From Labilibaculum manganireducens (GTDB taxonomy: Bacteria; Bacteroidota; Bacteroidia; Bacteroidales; Marinifilaceae): 64,000 nt of DNA. Positions 37,941 through 47,340 of the stretch are shown piece after piece. The notes under the pieces were generated by a model, which was not told the origin of the DNA, did no database searches, and worked only from the letters and a program-made list of their open reading frames with translations. Position 1 is the first letter of the stretch, and every line of letters begins with the position of its first letter. The DNA lies in the NCBI RefSeq assembly GCF_002843385.1, contig NZ_MVDE01000027.1, positions 1 through 64,000 of the forward strand, in the 5' to 3' direction. A program made the position numbers and the translations under genes.

Positions 37941-39290
37941 ATGAACATTACAAAAACCAATATTGATGATTTAAATGCTGTAATCAAATTACAGATTGTT
38001 CAAGAAGATTACGAAACCCGAGTAAACAATGTGTTGAAAGACTATCGTAAAAAAGCAAATATCAATGGTTTCCGTGCAGGTAAAGTACCTATGGGTGTGA
38101 TAAAAAAAATGTACGGAACTCCTGTTTTAGCTGATGAAATTAATAAAATTCTTAGCGATGAGCTAATGAAGTATATTCGTGAAAATGATTTAAATATCAT
38201 GGGCGAACCTCTTGCAAATGAAACTGAGCAAAAGGAAATCAACTGGGAAAAAGACACTGAATTCGAATTCTCTTTTGATATTGCTTTAACTCCTGAATAT
38301 ACACTTAACCTAAGCAAGAAAGATAAAATCGACTTCTTCAAAATTATTGTGGACGAGAAAATGATTCAGAGCGGTGTTGATATGCACTCCCGTCGTTTCG
38401 GATCGAACAATGCTGCTGAAGTTGTTGAAGAAAAAGAACTTTTGAAAGGTAACTACGCTCAGGTTGATGCTGACGGAAAACTAATTGAAGAAGGAATTGT
38501 CAGCGAAAATGTTGCCATGTCTTTAGAATACATGAAAGACGAAGACGCTAAAAAGAAATTCATTGGAGCTAAAAAAGATGATGTAGTAGTTTTCAATCCT
38601 GCGAAAGCTTTTGAAAACAAATCAGACATCGCTTCTATGCTAAACATTTCGAAAGAAGAAGCTGAAACATTAGACTCTGATTTCCAATTTACAATTACCG
38701 AAATCACCAAATTTGTTAATGCTGAATTGAATCAGGAATTATTTGACAAAGTATTTGGCGAAGGAACTGTATCTTCAGAGGAAGAATTCAAGAATAAAAT
38801 TAAAGAAGATATCGAAAAACAATTGGTTAACGACAGTGACTACAAATTCCTGATCGATGCCAAAGCTAAATTGGTGAAAAAAGCAAAAATTGAACTTCCT
38901 GAAGTATTCCTGAAACGTTGGATTGTTTCTACAAACAAGGATATGACCGTAGAGCAGGTTGATACTGATTTTGCAAATTATGCTGACGAATTCAAATGGC
39001 AATTGATCAAAAACAGATTAATTCAGGAAAATGATCTGAAAGTTAGCCAGGAAGAAGTTATGGAATTTGCTAAAAAACAAGCATTAATGCAATTCCAGCA
39101 ATACGGAATGATGGATGTACCTGAAGAGTACCTAAACAACTACGCTCAGCAAATGATGCAAAATCAAGACGAGCAAAGAAAAATTTATGAGCGTAAAGCT
39201 GATGATAAAGTTGTTGAATACATCAAAGGAGCCGTTAAACTGGACGAAAAAGAGATATCTACTGAGGATTTCAACAAGCTGTTTGAATAA
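37941..39290 (+). CDS. tig: Trigger factor
   Basis: The 449-residue ribosome-bound chaperone/prolyl isomerase helps nascent proteins fold. The N-terminal ribosome-binding domain carries NGFRAGKVP, the GFRxGKxP signature. The central FKBP-like domain is strongly diverged, as usual in Bacteroidota. The C-terminal helical chaperone arms follow. It stands just before clpP-clpX, the conserved proteostasis order tig-clpP-clpX. No clear promoter was found between the tRNA terminator and the ATG. Confidence 0.93.
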   Translation: MNITKTNIDDLNAVIKLQIVQEDYETRVNNVLKDYRKKANINGFRAGKVPMGVIKKMYGTPVLADEINKILSDELMKYIRENDLNIMGEPLANETEQKEINWEKDTEFEFSFDIALTPEYTLNLSKKDKIDFFKIIVDEKMIQSGVDMHSRRFGSNNAAEVVEEKELLKGNYAQVDADGKLIEEGIVSENVAMSLEYMKDEDAKKKFIGAKKDDVVVFNPAKAFENKSDIASMLNISKEEAETLDSDFQFTITEITKFVNAELNQELFDKVFGEGTVSSEEEFKNKIKEDIEKQLVNDSDYKFLIDAKAKLVKKAKIELPEVFLKRWIVSTNKDMTVEQVDTDFANYADEFKWQLIKNRLIQENDLKVSQEEVMEFAKKQALMQFQQYGMMDVPEEYLNNYAQQMMQNQDEQRKIYERKADDKVVEYIKGAVKLDEKEISTEDFNKLFE

Positions 39291-39314
39291 GTCGGTACAC
39301 CTTAATAAGACATT

Positions 39315-39347
39315 AAACCACGCTTTAAAAAAGCGTGGTTTTCTTTT
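39315..39347 (+). terminator. Terminator after tig
   Basis: AAACCACGCTT pairs with AAGCGTGGTTT around a 5-nt loop, followed by TCTTTTTG. Confidence 0.88.
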
Positions 39348-39439
39348 TGTCTTATAAAATACAGATTTTGTTAAGCCATTCTTTTCAAATGGGGAAAATT
39401 TAACTAATTTAGGTCTACGAAATATAAAATCACTTCGCT

Positions 39440-40114
39440 ATGATACCAAAAGATGAATTCAATAAATTTGCTACAAAGCACATGGGCATAAGCAGCCTAA
39501 ACTTAGATAGATACACTTCAATCCACAACAGCTACATCTCTCCTACTATTATTGAGGAAAGACAACTAAATGTTGCGTCAATGGATGTGTTCTCCCGTCT
39601 TATGATGGATCGGATTATCTTCCTTGGTATTCCAATTGATGATTATGTAGCCAATATTATCATGGCACAATTGCTGTTTTTAGAATCAACAGACCCATCA
39701 AAGGATATCCAGATCTATTTCAACACTCCCGGAGGTTCGGTGCATGCAGGTTTAGGAATTTACGATACCATGCAGTACATCAAGTGTGATGTTGCTACCA
39801 TTTGTACGGGAATGGCCGCTTCGATGGGTGCTGTTTTATTAACTGCAGGAACAAAAGGAAAACGGTCTGCACTTAAACACTCACGTGTAATGATTCACCA
39901 ACCAATGGGTGGTGCTCAAGGTCAGGCTTCGGATATCGAAATTACTGCACGCGAAATTTTAAAATTGAAAAAAGAACTTTATACTATTATTGCTGATCAT
40001 TCTGGAAATACTTACGAAAAAGTTGAGAAAAACTCTGATCGTGATTATTGGATGACAGCCGCTGAAGCAAAGGAGTACGGAATGATTGACGAAGTGCTTA
40101 TCCGTGAGCAATAA
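39440..40114 (+). CDS. clpP: ATP-dependent Clp protease proteolytic subunit
   Basis: The 224-residue serine protease forms the tetradecameric barrel fed by ClpX. The catalytic triad is visible: S128 in GMAASMGA, H153 in MIHQPMGG, D202 in DRDYW. The oxyanion-loop NTPGGS (95-100) and heptamer handle are normal. A roughly 30-residue leader before SPTIIEE could be a propeptide. It precedes clpX by 87 bp containing a hairpin. Confidence 0.96.
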   Translation: MIPKDEFNKFATKHMGISSLNLDRYTSIHNSYISPTIIEERQLNVASMDVFSRLMMDRIIFLGIPIDDYVANIIMAQLLFLESTDPSKDIQIYFNTPGGSVHAGLGIYDTMQYIKCDVATICTGMAASMGAVLLTAGTKGKRSALKHSRVMIHQPMGGAQGQASDIEITAREILKLKKELYTIIADHSGNTYEKVEKNSDRDYWMTAAEAKEYGMIDEVLIREQ

Positions 40115-40140
40115 GCTAACTAAATAGAAATCAGAATAAC

Positions 40141-40182
40141 AAAATGCAGAGTTAAGCGTAAAATTCTTAACTTTGCATTTTT
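40141..40182 (+). terminator. clpP-clpX intergenic hairpin with embedded -7 element
   Basis: AAAATGCAGAGTTAAG (40141-40156) pairs with CTTAACTTTGCATTTT (40166-40181), 16 bp with one G-U pair and a 9-nt loop, ending in T residues. The right arm contains TAACTTTG (40168-40175) followed by CA, a good -7 promoter element for clpX at 40202. The same bases can therefore end the clpP transcript and start that of clpX. Confidence 0.7.
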
Positions 40183-40201
40183 AGTATAACAAATAAGAAA
40201 T

Positions 40202-41416
40202 ATGGATAAATGCTCGTTTTGTGGAAGAGAAAAGAAGGATACAAATCTTCTAATTGCCGGAATCAGCGGTCATATTTGCGATAGCTGTATCGAACAGGCC
40301 TACGCTATTGTGCAGGAAGAATTGAAGAATCGTACTGATATCAACCTAAAAGAGATTCAATTATTAAAACCAACAGAAATAAAGACATTTCTTGACCAGT
40401 ATGTAATTGGACAAGATAATGCAAAAAAATATCTTGCAGTTGCGGTATATAATCATTACAAGAGATTACTTCAGGAGAGAGATGACGAAGATATTGAGAT
40501 TGAAAAATCGAATATTATTCTTGTTGGAGAAACTGGAACAGGTAAAACCCTATTAGCCAGAACAATTGCCAAAATGCTTCATGTGCCATTCACTATTGTT
40601 GATGCCACAGTACTAACCGAAGCTGGTTATGTTGGTGAGGATATTGAATCGATCTTAACAAGGCTTCTTCAGGCATCAGATTATGATGTTGCTGCAGCTG
40701 AAAAAGGAATTGTGTTTATTGATGAAATAGATAAAATTGCCAGAAAAAGCGATAATCCTTCCATTACCCGAGATGTGTCAGGTGAAGGTGTTCAGCAAGG
40801 ATTACTCAAATTACTGGAAGGATCGGTTGTTAATGTTCCGCCACAAGGAGGAAGAAAACATCCTGATCAAAAAATGATACCGGTAAATACCAAAAACGTT
40901 CTGTTTATATGTGGTGGTGCATTTGATGGTATTCAAAGAAAAATTGCTCAACGATTAAATACTCAGATTGTTGGATTCAATGCCAACAAAGAAAAAGAAC
41001 AGATTGATCAGGATAATTTATTGCAATATATTGCCCCACAGGATTTGAAATCATTCGGTTTAATTCCTGAGATTATTGGTCGTTTACCTGTTCTTACCTA
41101 CTTAGAACCTTTGGACAGAAGAGCATTGAGAAACATTCTGACAGAGCCTAAAAATGCAATTTTAAAACAATACACCAAGCTATTTAAAATTGACGATATC
41201 GAATTGACATTTGAAAACAATGCATTGGAATATATTGTAGATAAAGCATTGGAATTTAAACTTGGAGCCCGTGGATTAAGATCCATTTGCGAAGCCATCA
41301 TGATTGATGCCATGTTTGAATTACCAACAAGCGGTCAGAAGAAAATTGATATTGACAGAAAGTACGCAAGTGAGAAACTTGAAAAAATAAACCTCAAGCG
41401 TTTAAAAGTCGCATAG
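40202..41416 (+). CDS. clpX: ATP-dependent Clp protease ATPase subunit ClpX
   Basis: The 404-residue AAA+ unfoldase delivers substrates to ClpP. The N-terminal zinc finger uses C4, C7, C26 and C29. Then come Walker [12 protein letters not shown], the pore-loop GYVG, Walker [13 protein letters not shown], the [15 protein letters not shown] segment, and the IGF-type loop near [11 protein letters not shown] for ClpP docking. [11 protein letters not shown] is sensor 2. All features are normal. Confidence 0.97.
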   Translation: MDKCSFCGREKKDTNLLIAGISGHICDSCIEQAYAIVQEELKNRTDINLKEIQLLKPTEIKTFLDQYVIGQDNAKKYLAVAVYNHYKRLLQERDDEDIEIEKSNIILVGETGTGKTLLARTIAKMLHVPFTIVDATVLTEAGYVGEDIESILTRLLQASDYDVAAAEKGIVFIDEIDKIARKSDNPSITRDVSGEGVQQGLLKLLEGSVVNVPPQGGRKHPDQKMIPVNTKNVLFICGGAFDGIQRKIAQRLNTQIVGFNANKEKEQIDQDNLLQYIAPQDLKSFGLIPEIIGRLPVLTYLEPLDRRALRNILTEPKNAILKQYTKLFKIDDIELTFENNALEYIVDKALEFKLGARGLRSICEAIMIDAMFELPTSGQKKIDIDRKYASEKLEKINLKRLKVA

Positions 41417-41446
41417 AAAAAGCCGGATAATATCCGGCTTTTTTCT
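41417..41446. terminator. Bidirectional intrinsic terminator
   Basis: AAAAAGCCGGAT pairs with ATCCGGCTTTTT around a 3-nt loop. It ends clpX (+) and the lipoprotein gene (-) that stops at 41447. Confidence 0.9.
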
Positions 41447-42295
41447 TTATAATGTTATTGATATATTTGCTCCGAATGCGCTTACTGTGGCCTTAGCATC
41501 ACAATCAGACTCAGGATCTCCTCCTCCAAAATTTACTATACCATCACCAATATCACTTAATGAGAAATCGGCCTTCCCGCCTATAATGTTCTTGCACGAA
41601 TAAGCGTAGATTAAGTCACTGCTACTTTCCAAATTAAACAATACTCCATCAGGAGTTTCCCCCGAAAGACTCGTTGTAAATTTAAAAACATCATCAATAT
41701 AAGCAGGCGAACCTGCTTCGCTCTTAAGAAAAGTGTAAACATTGTTTATACTTGCAACAGTAACTGTATAAACCGTTTCCCCGGTTCCGTTAATTAAAAA
41801 TTCCGCATTTTCCATTTTCATGGAAAAATCATTTCCAGCGGTTTCTCCGGTTATCTGAAAATCAACTGTTCCGGTTATGGAATACCCATAAGATGAAAAA
41901 TCCCTTAAACGAATATCAAAAGATTTCAGATCTCCATCTTTAGGATCTACAATTACTTTTCCTTTAAACGCGGCACCATTCGAAGAACATGTTGCTGTTC
42001 CATAATCCAATACAATTGAATCAAGCACAGACGTTTCTGAATTTCGATGAACTGAAGCCTTCAGGCATTTAGCTACATTTGTTGTGATCAAATCACCTGT
42101 GAATTCCAATTTATGCATCGCTATACCATTCACATCCATTGCTAAATCGTTAAACACATTTTCTATTTGCAGAGTAAGCTCGGCAGGAACAGAGAACACA
42201 TCAAGAATAATATCTTCAGGATCAGATCCTGTTGAACATGAATTCACCAATAAAACACAAAAGGATAATGCTAAACCTGAAATAAAACGCCTCAT
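41447..42295 (-). CDS. Putative lipoprotein, same layout as the one at 781-1650
   Basis: The 282-residue protein has a signal peptide ending LLVNSC (lipobox, Cys near residue 20), then STGSDPED, an acidic post-Cys stretch compatible with surface export. The mature part is beta-rich: VLDYGTATCSSNGAAFKGKVIV, then SITGTVDF, and a C-terminal YSCKNIIGGKADFSL with VNFGGGDPESDC. This element order parallels the lipoprotein at 781-1650. No enzymatic motif is seen. It begins 8 bp after the folA stop, so it may be the tail of the GATE-thyA-folA transcript. Confidence 0.75.
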   Translation of the reverse strand: MRRFISGLALSFCVLLVNSCSTGSDPEDIILDVFSVPAELTLQIENVFNDLAMDVNGIAMHKLEFTGDLITTNVAKCLKASVHRNSETSVLDSIVLDYGTATCSSNGAAFKGKVIVDPKDGDLKSFDIRLRDFSSYGYSITGTVDFQITGETAGNDFSMKMENAEFLINGTGETVYTVTVASINNVYTFLKSEAGSPAYIDDVFKFTTSLSGETPDGVLFNLESSSDLIYAYSCKNIIGGKADFSLSDIGDGIVNFGGGDPESDCDAKATVSAFGANISITL

Positions 42296-42303
42296 ATATA
42301 CTG

Positions 42304-42789
42304 CTATTTTCTAATGTAATCGATAAATGAATAAGGGACTTCGTTTTTTTCATCCGGAAGACAATCCTCTCTGTTGACAGATTTCCATTCTTTTAAATCC
42401 AAAACCGGAAAAAAAGTATCTCCTTCAAAATCCTTATGAACTTTTGTGTAATATATCTTATTAGCCTTAGCCAAAGCTTCTTTATAAATAGTTCCTCCGC
42501 CAATAATAAAAACTTCCTCCTGATCCGAAAATTTTTCCAAAGCCTCCTCTAAGGAATTAACAACAACACATCCTTCTGCCACATAATCCGCTTGACCGGT
42601 TATAATTACAGAAGTTCTGTTTGGCAATGGCTTACCTATTGATTCGAAAGTTTTTCTTCCCATAATAATGGTATGGCCTGTGGTTAAAGCTTTAAACCTT
42701 TTTAAATCGGCAGACAGCTTCCAGATTAACTGATTATCTTTTCCGATTACCTGATTTCGGGAAACGGCAACAATAATTGATACATTCAT
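42304..42789 (-). CDS. folA: Dihydrofolate reductase
   Basis: The 161-residue enzyme regenerates tetrahydrofolate after ThyA. Motifs: IVAVSRNQVIGKDNQLIWKL, ADLKRFKALT with the conserved Asp, IIMGRKTFESIGKPLPNR, and VFIIGGGTIYKEAL. The residue before W in LIWKL is Ile, where Pro is common (LPW). It lies 11 bp after thyA, a standard metabolic pair. Confidence 0.95.
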   Translation of the reverse strand: MNVSIIVAVSRNQVIGKDNQLIWKLSADLKRFKALTTGHTIIMGRKTFESIGKPLPNRTSVIITGQADYVAEGCVVVNSLEEALEKFSDQEEVFIIGGGTIYKEALAKANKIYYTKVHKDFEGDTFFPVLDLKEWKSVNREDCLPDEKNEVPYSFIDYIRK

Positions 42790-42800
42790 AATGTTTAGTT

Positions 42801-43595
42801 TTAAATGGAAATTGCTCCTTTAATATGAGGATGTGGATCGTAGTTTTCCAAACTAAAATCCTCAAATTTAAAATCGAATATACTTTTAACCTCAGGATTT
42901 ATTTTAAGTACCGGAAGTTCTTTCGGTTCTCTCGACAATTGCAACTTTACCTGATCCATATGATTCATGTAAATATGTGCATCACCCAAGGTATGTATAA
43001 ACTCACCTGGTTCCAAATCACACACCTGAGCCATCATCATTGTTAAAATAGCATAGGAAGCGATATTAAACGGAACTCCCAGAAATATATCGGCACTGCG
43101 CTGGTACAACTGACAGGAAAGTTTGCCATTGGCTACATAAAACTGAAACAGTGCATGACAGGGAGGCAAAGCCATATTTTCAATATCTGCCGGATTCCAT
43201 GCACTTACAATTAACCTTCTTGAATCAGGATTGTTTTTAATATCATGCACCACTTGCGTGATCTGATCTATTGATTCTCCATTGCTTTTTGGCCACGATC
43301 TCCACTGGTACCCGTAAACATGCCCCAAGTCGCCATTTTCATCAGCCCACTCATTCCAAATTCTAACGCCATTGTCCTGAAGATATTTCACATTGGTATC
43401 TCCATCTAAAAACCAAAGCAATTCGTGAATTATAGATTTTAGGTGAAGTTTCTTAGTGGTTAAAAGAGGAAATCCTTTGGATAAATCAAAGCGCATTTGA
43501 TGACCAAAAACACTTACGGTTCCCGTTCCGGTTCTGTCTTCTTTCTTATTCCCTTCTTCGAGAACTCTTTCTAATAAGTGAAGATATTGTTGCAT
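42801..43595 (-). CDS. thyA: Thymidylate synthase ThyA
   Basis: The 264-residue protein, the same length as the E. coli enzyme, methylates dUMP to dTMP using methylene-THF. The catalytic Cys lies in [45 protein letters not shown] and the C-terminal [10 protein letters not shown] are present. It sits between the GATE membrane protein gene (16 bp upstream) and folA. Confidence 0.97.
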   Translation of the reverse strand: MQQYLHLLERVLEEGNKKEDRTGTGTVSVFGHQMRFDLSKGFPLLTTKKLHLKSIIHELLWFLDGDTNVKYLQDNGVRIWNEWADENGDLGHVYGYQWRSWPKSNGESIDQITQVVHDIKNNPDSRRLIVSAWNPADIENMALPPCHALFQFYVANGKLSCQLYQRSADIFLGVPFNIASYAILTMMMAQVCDLEPGEFIHTLGDAHIYMNHMDQVKLQLSREPKELPVLKINPEVKSIFDFKFEDFSLENYDPHPHIKGAISI

Positions 43596-43611
43596 AACTA
43601 ATTGTCAAAAT

Positions 43612-44589
43612 TTAATTTTTAAAGATAAAACTATTTAACGACTTCCTTATAAATAGTTCGAAACGATATAACCACACCACAATAATTCCTAAAAATAAAC
43701 GAGGAATAATCAACCAGCCCAAAGGCACACCAATAGCTGCAAATAATAGCGGGTCTTCTAATTGTGAATGGGATACAGCAATGTGATGATTTAATAAATC
43801 AGCTTCCGATTTTGTCATTTGTCCCTTTTCAACTTGTTCTATCATAATGGCCGAACCATATGCCAAACCCAAAGTATTGGCCACAATCCAAGAAAACGAG
43901 GTGGAATCGGGCAGTCCCATTATTGACTGTAAAGGAGCCAACATTCGTGACAGCCATTTTATAACTCCAAAAACTTCCAGAATTCGCTGCAAGATCATCA
44001 ACAAGGTAATCAAAATTATCACTTTTAAACTTAATACCAACGAAGACAAAAGCCAAGCTGTAAACATTGAATTAAAAGTTTCCTGCTGCACAAAAAGGTT
44101 GCTGTGAACCTGAAATGAATCTGCCGGCAAAGCCCAATTTAAAAATAATCCAAGAACAAAACTTCCTGTCAATCTTAGAATTATCATTCGAAACATCGAC
44201 GATCCTGTTTTTTTTAGAACCGCTGTTTCAATTATAAAACCGTGTGCCACCAAACACATTGCTGCTAAAATTGTAACCACCCGCCCCTCCATCTCCAAAC
44301 TGGTAATTACAGCAATCGCCGTATAAATATTCGTAAAAATACTGGTTAGTAAAACAAATGCCGATTCTCCCGGCAAGCCCATATACTCGAATACAGGCTG
44401 CAAATAACCCGAAACCAAAGCCAATATTCCTGTGTAGTTGAGCAACAACACACCAAAGGAAACCGGAATCATGATACTCAAAAGCCACTTAGATGTGGAA
44501 TAGGCTTTTGGAATAGATTCCCTGACAGCTGCAATGATTTTAGCTTTCGTCGACAGGGTTTTATCATGAACTAAACTTTCCTGAATCAT
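43612..44589 (-). CDS. Nucleoside-recognition (GATE) domain membrane protein
   Basis: The 325-residue polytopic protein has two GATE-like halves, seen as paired segments (SFGVLLLNYTGILALVSGYLQPVFEYMGLPGES and VFGVIKWLSRMLAPLQSIMGLPDSTS). The NIYTAIAVITSLEM and ANTLGLAYGSAIMIEQVEKGQM segments also fit. The domain occurs in nucleoside transporters and in SpmA/SpmB. Position upstream of thyA-folA and divergent from a NupG-like carrier favours a nucleoside-related transport role, but no substrate is proven. Confidence 0.78.
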   Translation of the reverse strand: MIQESLVHDKTLSTKAKIIAAVRESIPKAYSTSKWLLSIMIPVSFGVLLLNYTGILALVSGYLQPVFEYMGLPGESAFVLLTSIFTNIYTAIAVITSLEMEGRVVTILAAMCLVAHGFIIETAVLKKTGSSMFRMIILRLTGSFVLGLFLNWALPADSFQVHSNLFVQQETFNSMFTAWLLSSLVLSLKVIILITLLMILQRILEVFGVIKWLSRMLAPLQSIMGLPDSTSFSWIVANTLGLAYGSAIMIEQVEKGQMTKSEADLLNHHIAVSHSQLEDPLLFAAIGVPLGWLIIPRLFLGIIVVWLYRFELFIRKSLNSFIFKN

Positions 44590-44917
44590 TTATATTCAAC
44601 TTGAGTGAAGTACAAAAATACTTTTTTCAATCAATTTACAGGTCATCTCCAACACATACATTTACCAAATTAGTTCGCTAAAAATAAGACCGCTCTATCT
44701 AGAATGTTTTCATATCACTTGTAATTGTCATAAAAAGACAATGCCGGTATTTTAAGAATCTATTTTTTTAGTTAGTTTTGACACTTCTGATTTTCAAAAG
44801 AGTAAAGATTTCAATCTTTATCAGCAAATCCTCGGGCGAATTTCAAATGAGACTACGAAAACAACCAATAACTAGTAAGACATAGCAAATACTAACCTAT
44901 TTTTTAAAAACATCGTT
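44590..44917. promoter_or_regulatory. Divergent control region of the GATE-thyA-folA run and the nucleoside carrier
   Basis: This 328 bp gap holds a minus-strand -7 box TATTTTTG (44620-44613), 24 bp before the GATE gene ATG. A plus-strand TAGTTTTG (44773-44780) lies about 138 bp before the carrier ATG. A perfect inverted repeat TAAAGATT-TC-AATCTTTA (44803-44820) sits just after the latter, in its leader. The -33 boxes are weak on both sides. Confidence 0.5.
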
Positions 44918-46171
44918 ATGGGTATAAAAAATCGTCTGATATTAATGAACTTCCTTCAATTTTTTGTTTGGGGAGCATGGTTAATAACTATTGGTGGTTA
45001 TTGGTTTCAAAACAAAGGCTGGTCAGGAACTGAATTTGGCGCTATTTTCTCAACAATGGGCATAGCATCCCTGTTTATGCCTGCTATTGCGGGAATTATT
45101 GCCGACCGTTGGGTTAATGCCGAAAAACTTCTTGGAATTTTCCACATTTGCGGGGCAATAATACTTACTCTTTTACCCCAGGCAAACACTCCTGCATCTA
45201 TGTTTTGGCTGATGCTAATTAATATGTTTTTTTACATGCCAACTATTTCCTTGTCAATTACAGTTGCCTATTCGGCATTAAACAAATCGAATATGGATGT
45301 AGTTAAGGAATATCCACCCATAAGAGTTTTTGGAACTGTTGGTTTTATTATTGCCATGTGGACTGTTAGTTTGCTTAAAATTGAAACTTCAGCATTACAA
45401 TTCTACGTAGCTGCCCTTGCCTCTCTTTGTCTTGGTTTCTATGCATTTTCTTTACCGAAATGTAATATCAACAAAGAACCACGGGACAAATCCATTGTCA
45501 ATTCGTTAGGACTAAATGCTTTTCGGTTATTCAAAAATCCTAAAATGGCAATGTTCTTCATTTTCTCGATGTTGCTGGGTGCTTCTCTTCAACTTACCAA
45601 TGCCTATGGAGATACATTCTTGCACGATTTTGCAAAAATAGATGCATACAAAGAACTAATTGCTGTAAAATATCCAGCTATCATCATGTCGATTTCTCAG
45701 ATATCTGAAACCCTTTTCATTCTGGCCATTCCTTTCTTTCTAAAGAGATTTGGAATAAAAAAAGTCATGCTAATAAGTATGATTGCATGGGTTCTTCGAT
45801 TCGGACTATTTGCTTTTGGTGATCCATCAGGTGGATTATGGATGATAATTCTTTCTTGTATTGTATATGGAATGGCTTTTGATTTCTTCAATATCTCCGG
45901 TTCACTATTCGTTGAAACCTCGAGCGATTCAAGCATGCGTGCAAGTGCTCAGGGATTATTTATGATGATGACCAATGGATTTGGTGCCATTTTGGGAAGT
46001 TGGTCAAGTGGTCTCATTATCGATACATTCTTTAAAGGCGAGGGAGATCTTTTTAATTGGGAAGGGATTTGGAGTACATTTGCAATCTATTCCCTAGTTG
46101 TTGCTATTTTCTTTGCGATTCTGTTTAAACACAAGCACGATCCAAAACAACTTGCCGGATTTAACCACTAA
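44918..46171 (+). CDS. Nucleoside:H+ symporter, MFS (NupG/XapB type)
   Basis: The 417-residue protein has 12 membrane helices. The N-terminal LILMNFLQFFVWGAWLITIGGYWF and SLFMPAIAGIIADRWVNAEKLL segments, VKEYPPIRVFGTVGFI between halves, and FDFFNISGSLFVE match the Nuc_H_symport family. The predicted role is nucleoside uptake. It is divergently transcribed from the GATE-thyA-folA run, giving a nucleotide-metabolism neighbourhood. Confidence 0.85.
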   Translation: MGIKNRLILMNFLQFFVWGAWLITIGGYWFQNKGWSGTEFGAIFSTMGIASLFMPAIAGIIADRWVNAEKLLGIFHICGAIILTLLPQANTPASMFWLMLINMFFYMPTISLSITVAYSALNKSNMDVVKEYPPIRVFGTVGFIIAMWTVSLLKIETSALQFYVAALASLCLGFYAFSLPKCNINKEPRDKSIVNSLGLNAFRLFKNPKMAMFFIFSMLLGASLQLTNAYGDTFLHDFAKIDAYKELIAVKYPAIIMSISQISETLFILAIPFFLKRFGIKKVMLISMIAWVLRFGLFAFGDPSGGLWMIILSCIVYGMAFDFFNISGSLFVETSSDSSMRASAQGLFMMMTNGFGAILGSWSSGLIIDTFFKGEGDLFNWEGIWSTFAIYSLVVAIFFAILFKHKHDPKQLAGFNH

Positions 46172-46188
46172 ACAAGTTTACATACAAC

Positions 46189-46218
46189 AAAAATGGCAAG
46201 TTTTCACTTGCCATTTTT
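46189..46218. terminator. Bidirectional intrinsic terminator
   Basis: AAAAATGGCAAG pairs with CTTGCCATTTTT around TTTTCA, between the convergent carrier gene and the bifunctional-nuclease gene. Confidence 0.9.
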
Positions 46219-46247
46219 TATAATCAAAAAATACTTTGTATTTTCTT

Positions 46248-46853
46248 TTAAACTGATTCTCCCCGACGATCAATTTCATCACGAATCAGTGAAGCTCGTT
46301 CGTAGTCTTCATCACGAACTGCATCCTCAAGCATCCCTCTAAGCTGTGCAATAGAATATTCGGTAAATTGACTCCTCTTCTCGGGCTTAGGTACTTCTGG
46401 GTCTGTTTGTCCGGCAATCATCGGATCTTCAGATTCTCCCTCAAGACTTAATACGATTCCTGCTTTCTCAATTATTTCTTCTGTTGTGAATATTGGACAC
46501 CTAAAACGCAGAGCGATAGCAACAGCATCTGATGTGCGGGAATCTATCCGAATACGACTAAGCCCTTTTTCGCAGATTAACTCTGAATAAAAAATTCCCT
46601 CTTCCAACCGATAAATATTAACCTCAACAACATTCACTGCAAAAGCTTCAGCGAAACTTTTAAAAAGATCATGAGTTAATGGACGCGGAGGCTCTAATTC
46701 CTCCAATTGAATAGCAATTGACTGAGCCTCAACACCACCTATAATGATAGGAATCCTTCGGTCTCCATCTTCTTCAGACAATACAAGTGCGTAGGCTCCT
46801 GTTTGCGTCTGACTGTACGACAATCCTAAAACGTTAAGTTTTATTTTACCCAT
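46248..46853 (-). CDS. Bifunctional nuclease family protein (DUF151) with UVR motif
   Basis: About 201 residues from Met at 46853 (MGKIKLNVLGLSYS); an upstream in-frame ATG at 46877 adds eight unlikely residues. The DUF151 domain spans about 5-135 (GAYALVLSEEDGDRRIPIIIGGVEAQSIAI, the RPLTHDLF motif, DSRTSDAVAIALRF). A linker and a C-terminal UVR-type helix pair follow (LRGMLEDAVRDEDYERASLIRDEI). Plant relatives have DNase and RNase activity; the bacterial role is not established. Its partner could be a nucleic acid or protein bound through the UVR motif. Confidence 0.88.
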   Translation of the reverse strand: MGKIKLNVLGLSYSQTQTGAYALVLSEEDGDRRIPIIIGGVEAQSIAIQLEELEPPRPLTHDLFKSFAEAFAVNVVEVNIYRLEEGIFYSELICEKGLSRIRIDSRTSDAVAIALRFRCPIFTTEEIIEKAGIVLSLEGESEDPMIAGQTDPEVPKPEKRSQFTEYSIAQLRGMLEDAVRDEDYERASLIRDEIDRRGESV

Positions 46854-46877
46854 AAAAACTCCTCTTTTTTTCACCAA

Positions 46878-47340
46878 ACAATAAACAAATATAAGAATTG
46901 TTTTTAAATCACTATTAACAATAAACTGAGCTTATTTCTCTTATTTGCCAATACTTGCTGATTTACTTCCGTTTACAAAAACAAATTGTCTGCAAACTGC
47001 TAAATAAGCAACTTCTGATTCATTTTCATCAATCGTAAATATATCATACATTGATTTTCTATACCTTATCTTATGAAGATACATATTATAGCCAAAGAAA
47101 TCCAAAACTAGCCATGGAAACTTATCCACTTGATTTTATTTTTGTGAAATCAATTGAAATAAGATCCAAATCGAAAAAAAAAAGAATCAAAATGATTCAT
47201 TTACAGGAGTAAAACTTTGTTTATCAATTATTCTTTTTTATTTTTGCAATCCGAAATAAAATTCTTTGGGGGTTCACCAAGAGGTATATTTAATGTTTAA
47301 AATGACCCACCCTCAGGAACAAACCGTAAAATTAGAAATA
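46878..47340. other. Gap between DUF151 gene and rplU
   Basis: It contains a minus-strand -7 box TATATTTG (46893-46886) for the DUF151 gene and the rplU promoter at 47216-47246. A 62-residue minus-strand open frame (46941-47129) has no recognisable domain or supporting promoter, so it is not called. Confidence 0.5.
47216..47246 (+). promoter_or_regulatory. Promoter of rplU-rpmA
   Basis: TTTG (47216-47219), exactly 19 bp, then TATTTTTG (47239-47246) followed by CA. This is one of the two best consensus promoters in the window. It implies a leader of about 85-90 nt before the rplU ATG. Confidence 0.82.

Noticed and set aside
29908-41416. Possibility that recQ, clpX and neighbours form part of a defence island
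   Set aside because: All genes here are core housekeeping genes in conserved Bacteroidota order. No toxin, nuclease-helicase cassette, integrase or composition change is visible.
46941-47129. 62-residue minus-strand open frame between the DUF151 gene and rplU
   Set aside because: Composition is not absurd, but there is no recognisable domain, no supporting promoter and no neighbour relation. Conservation data would be needed.
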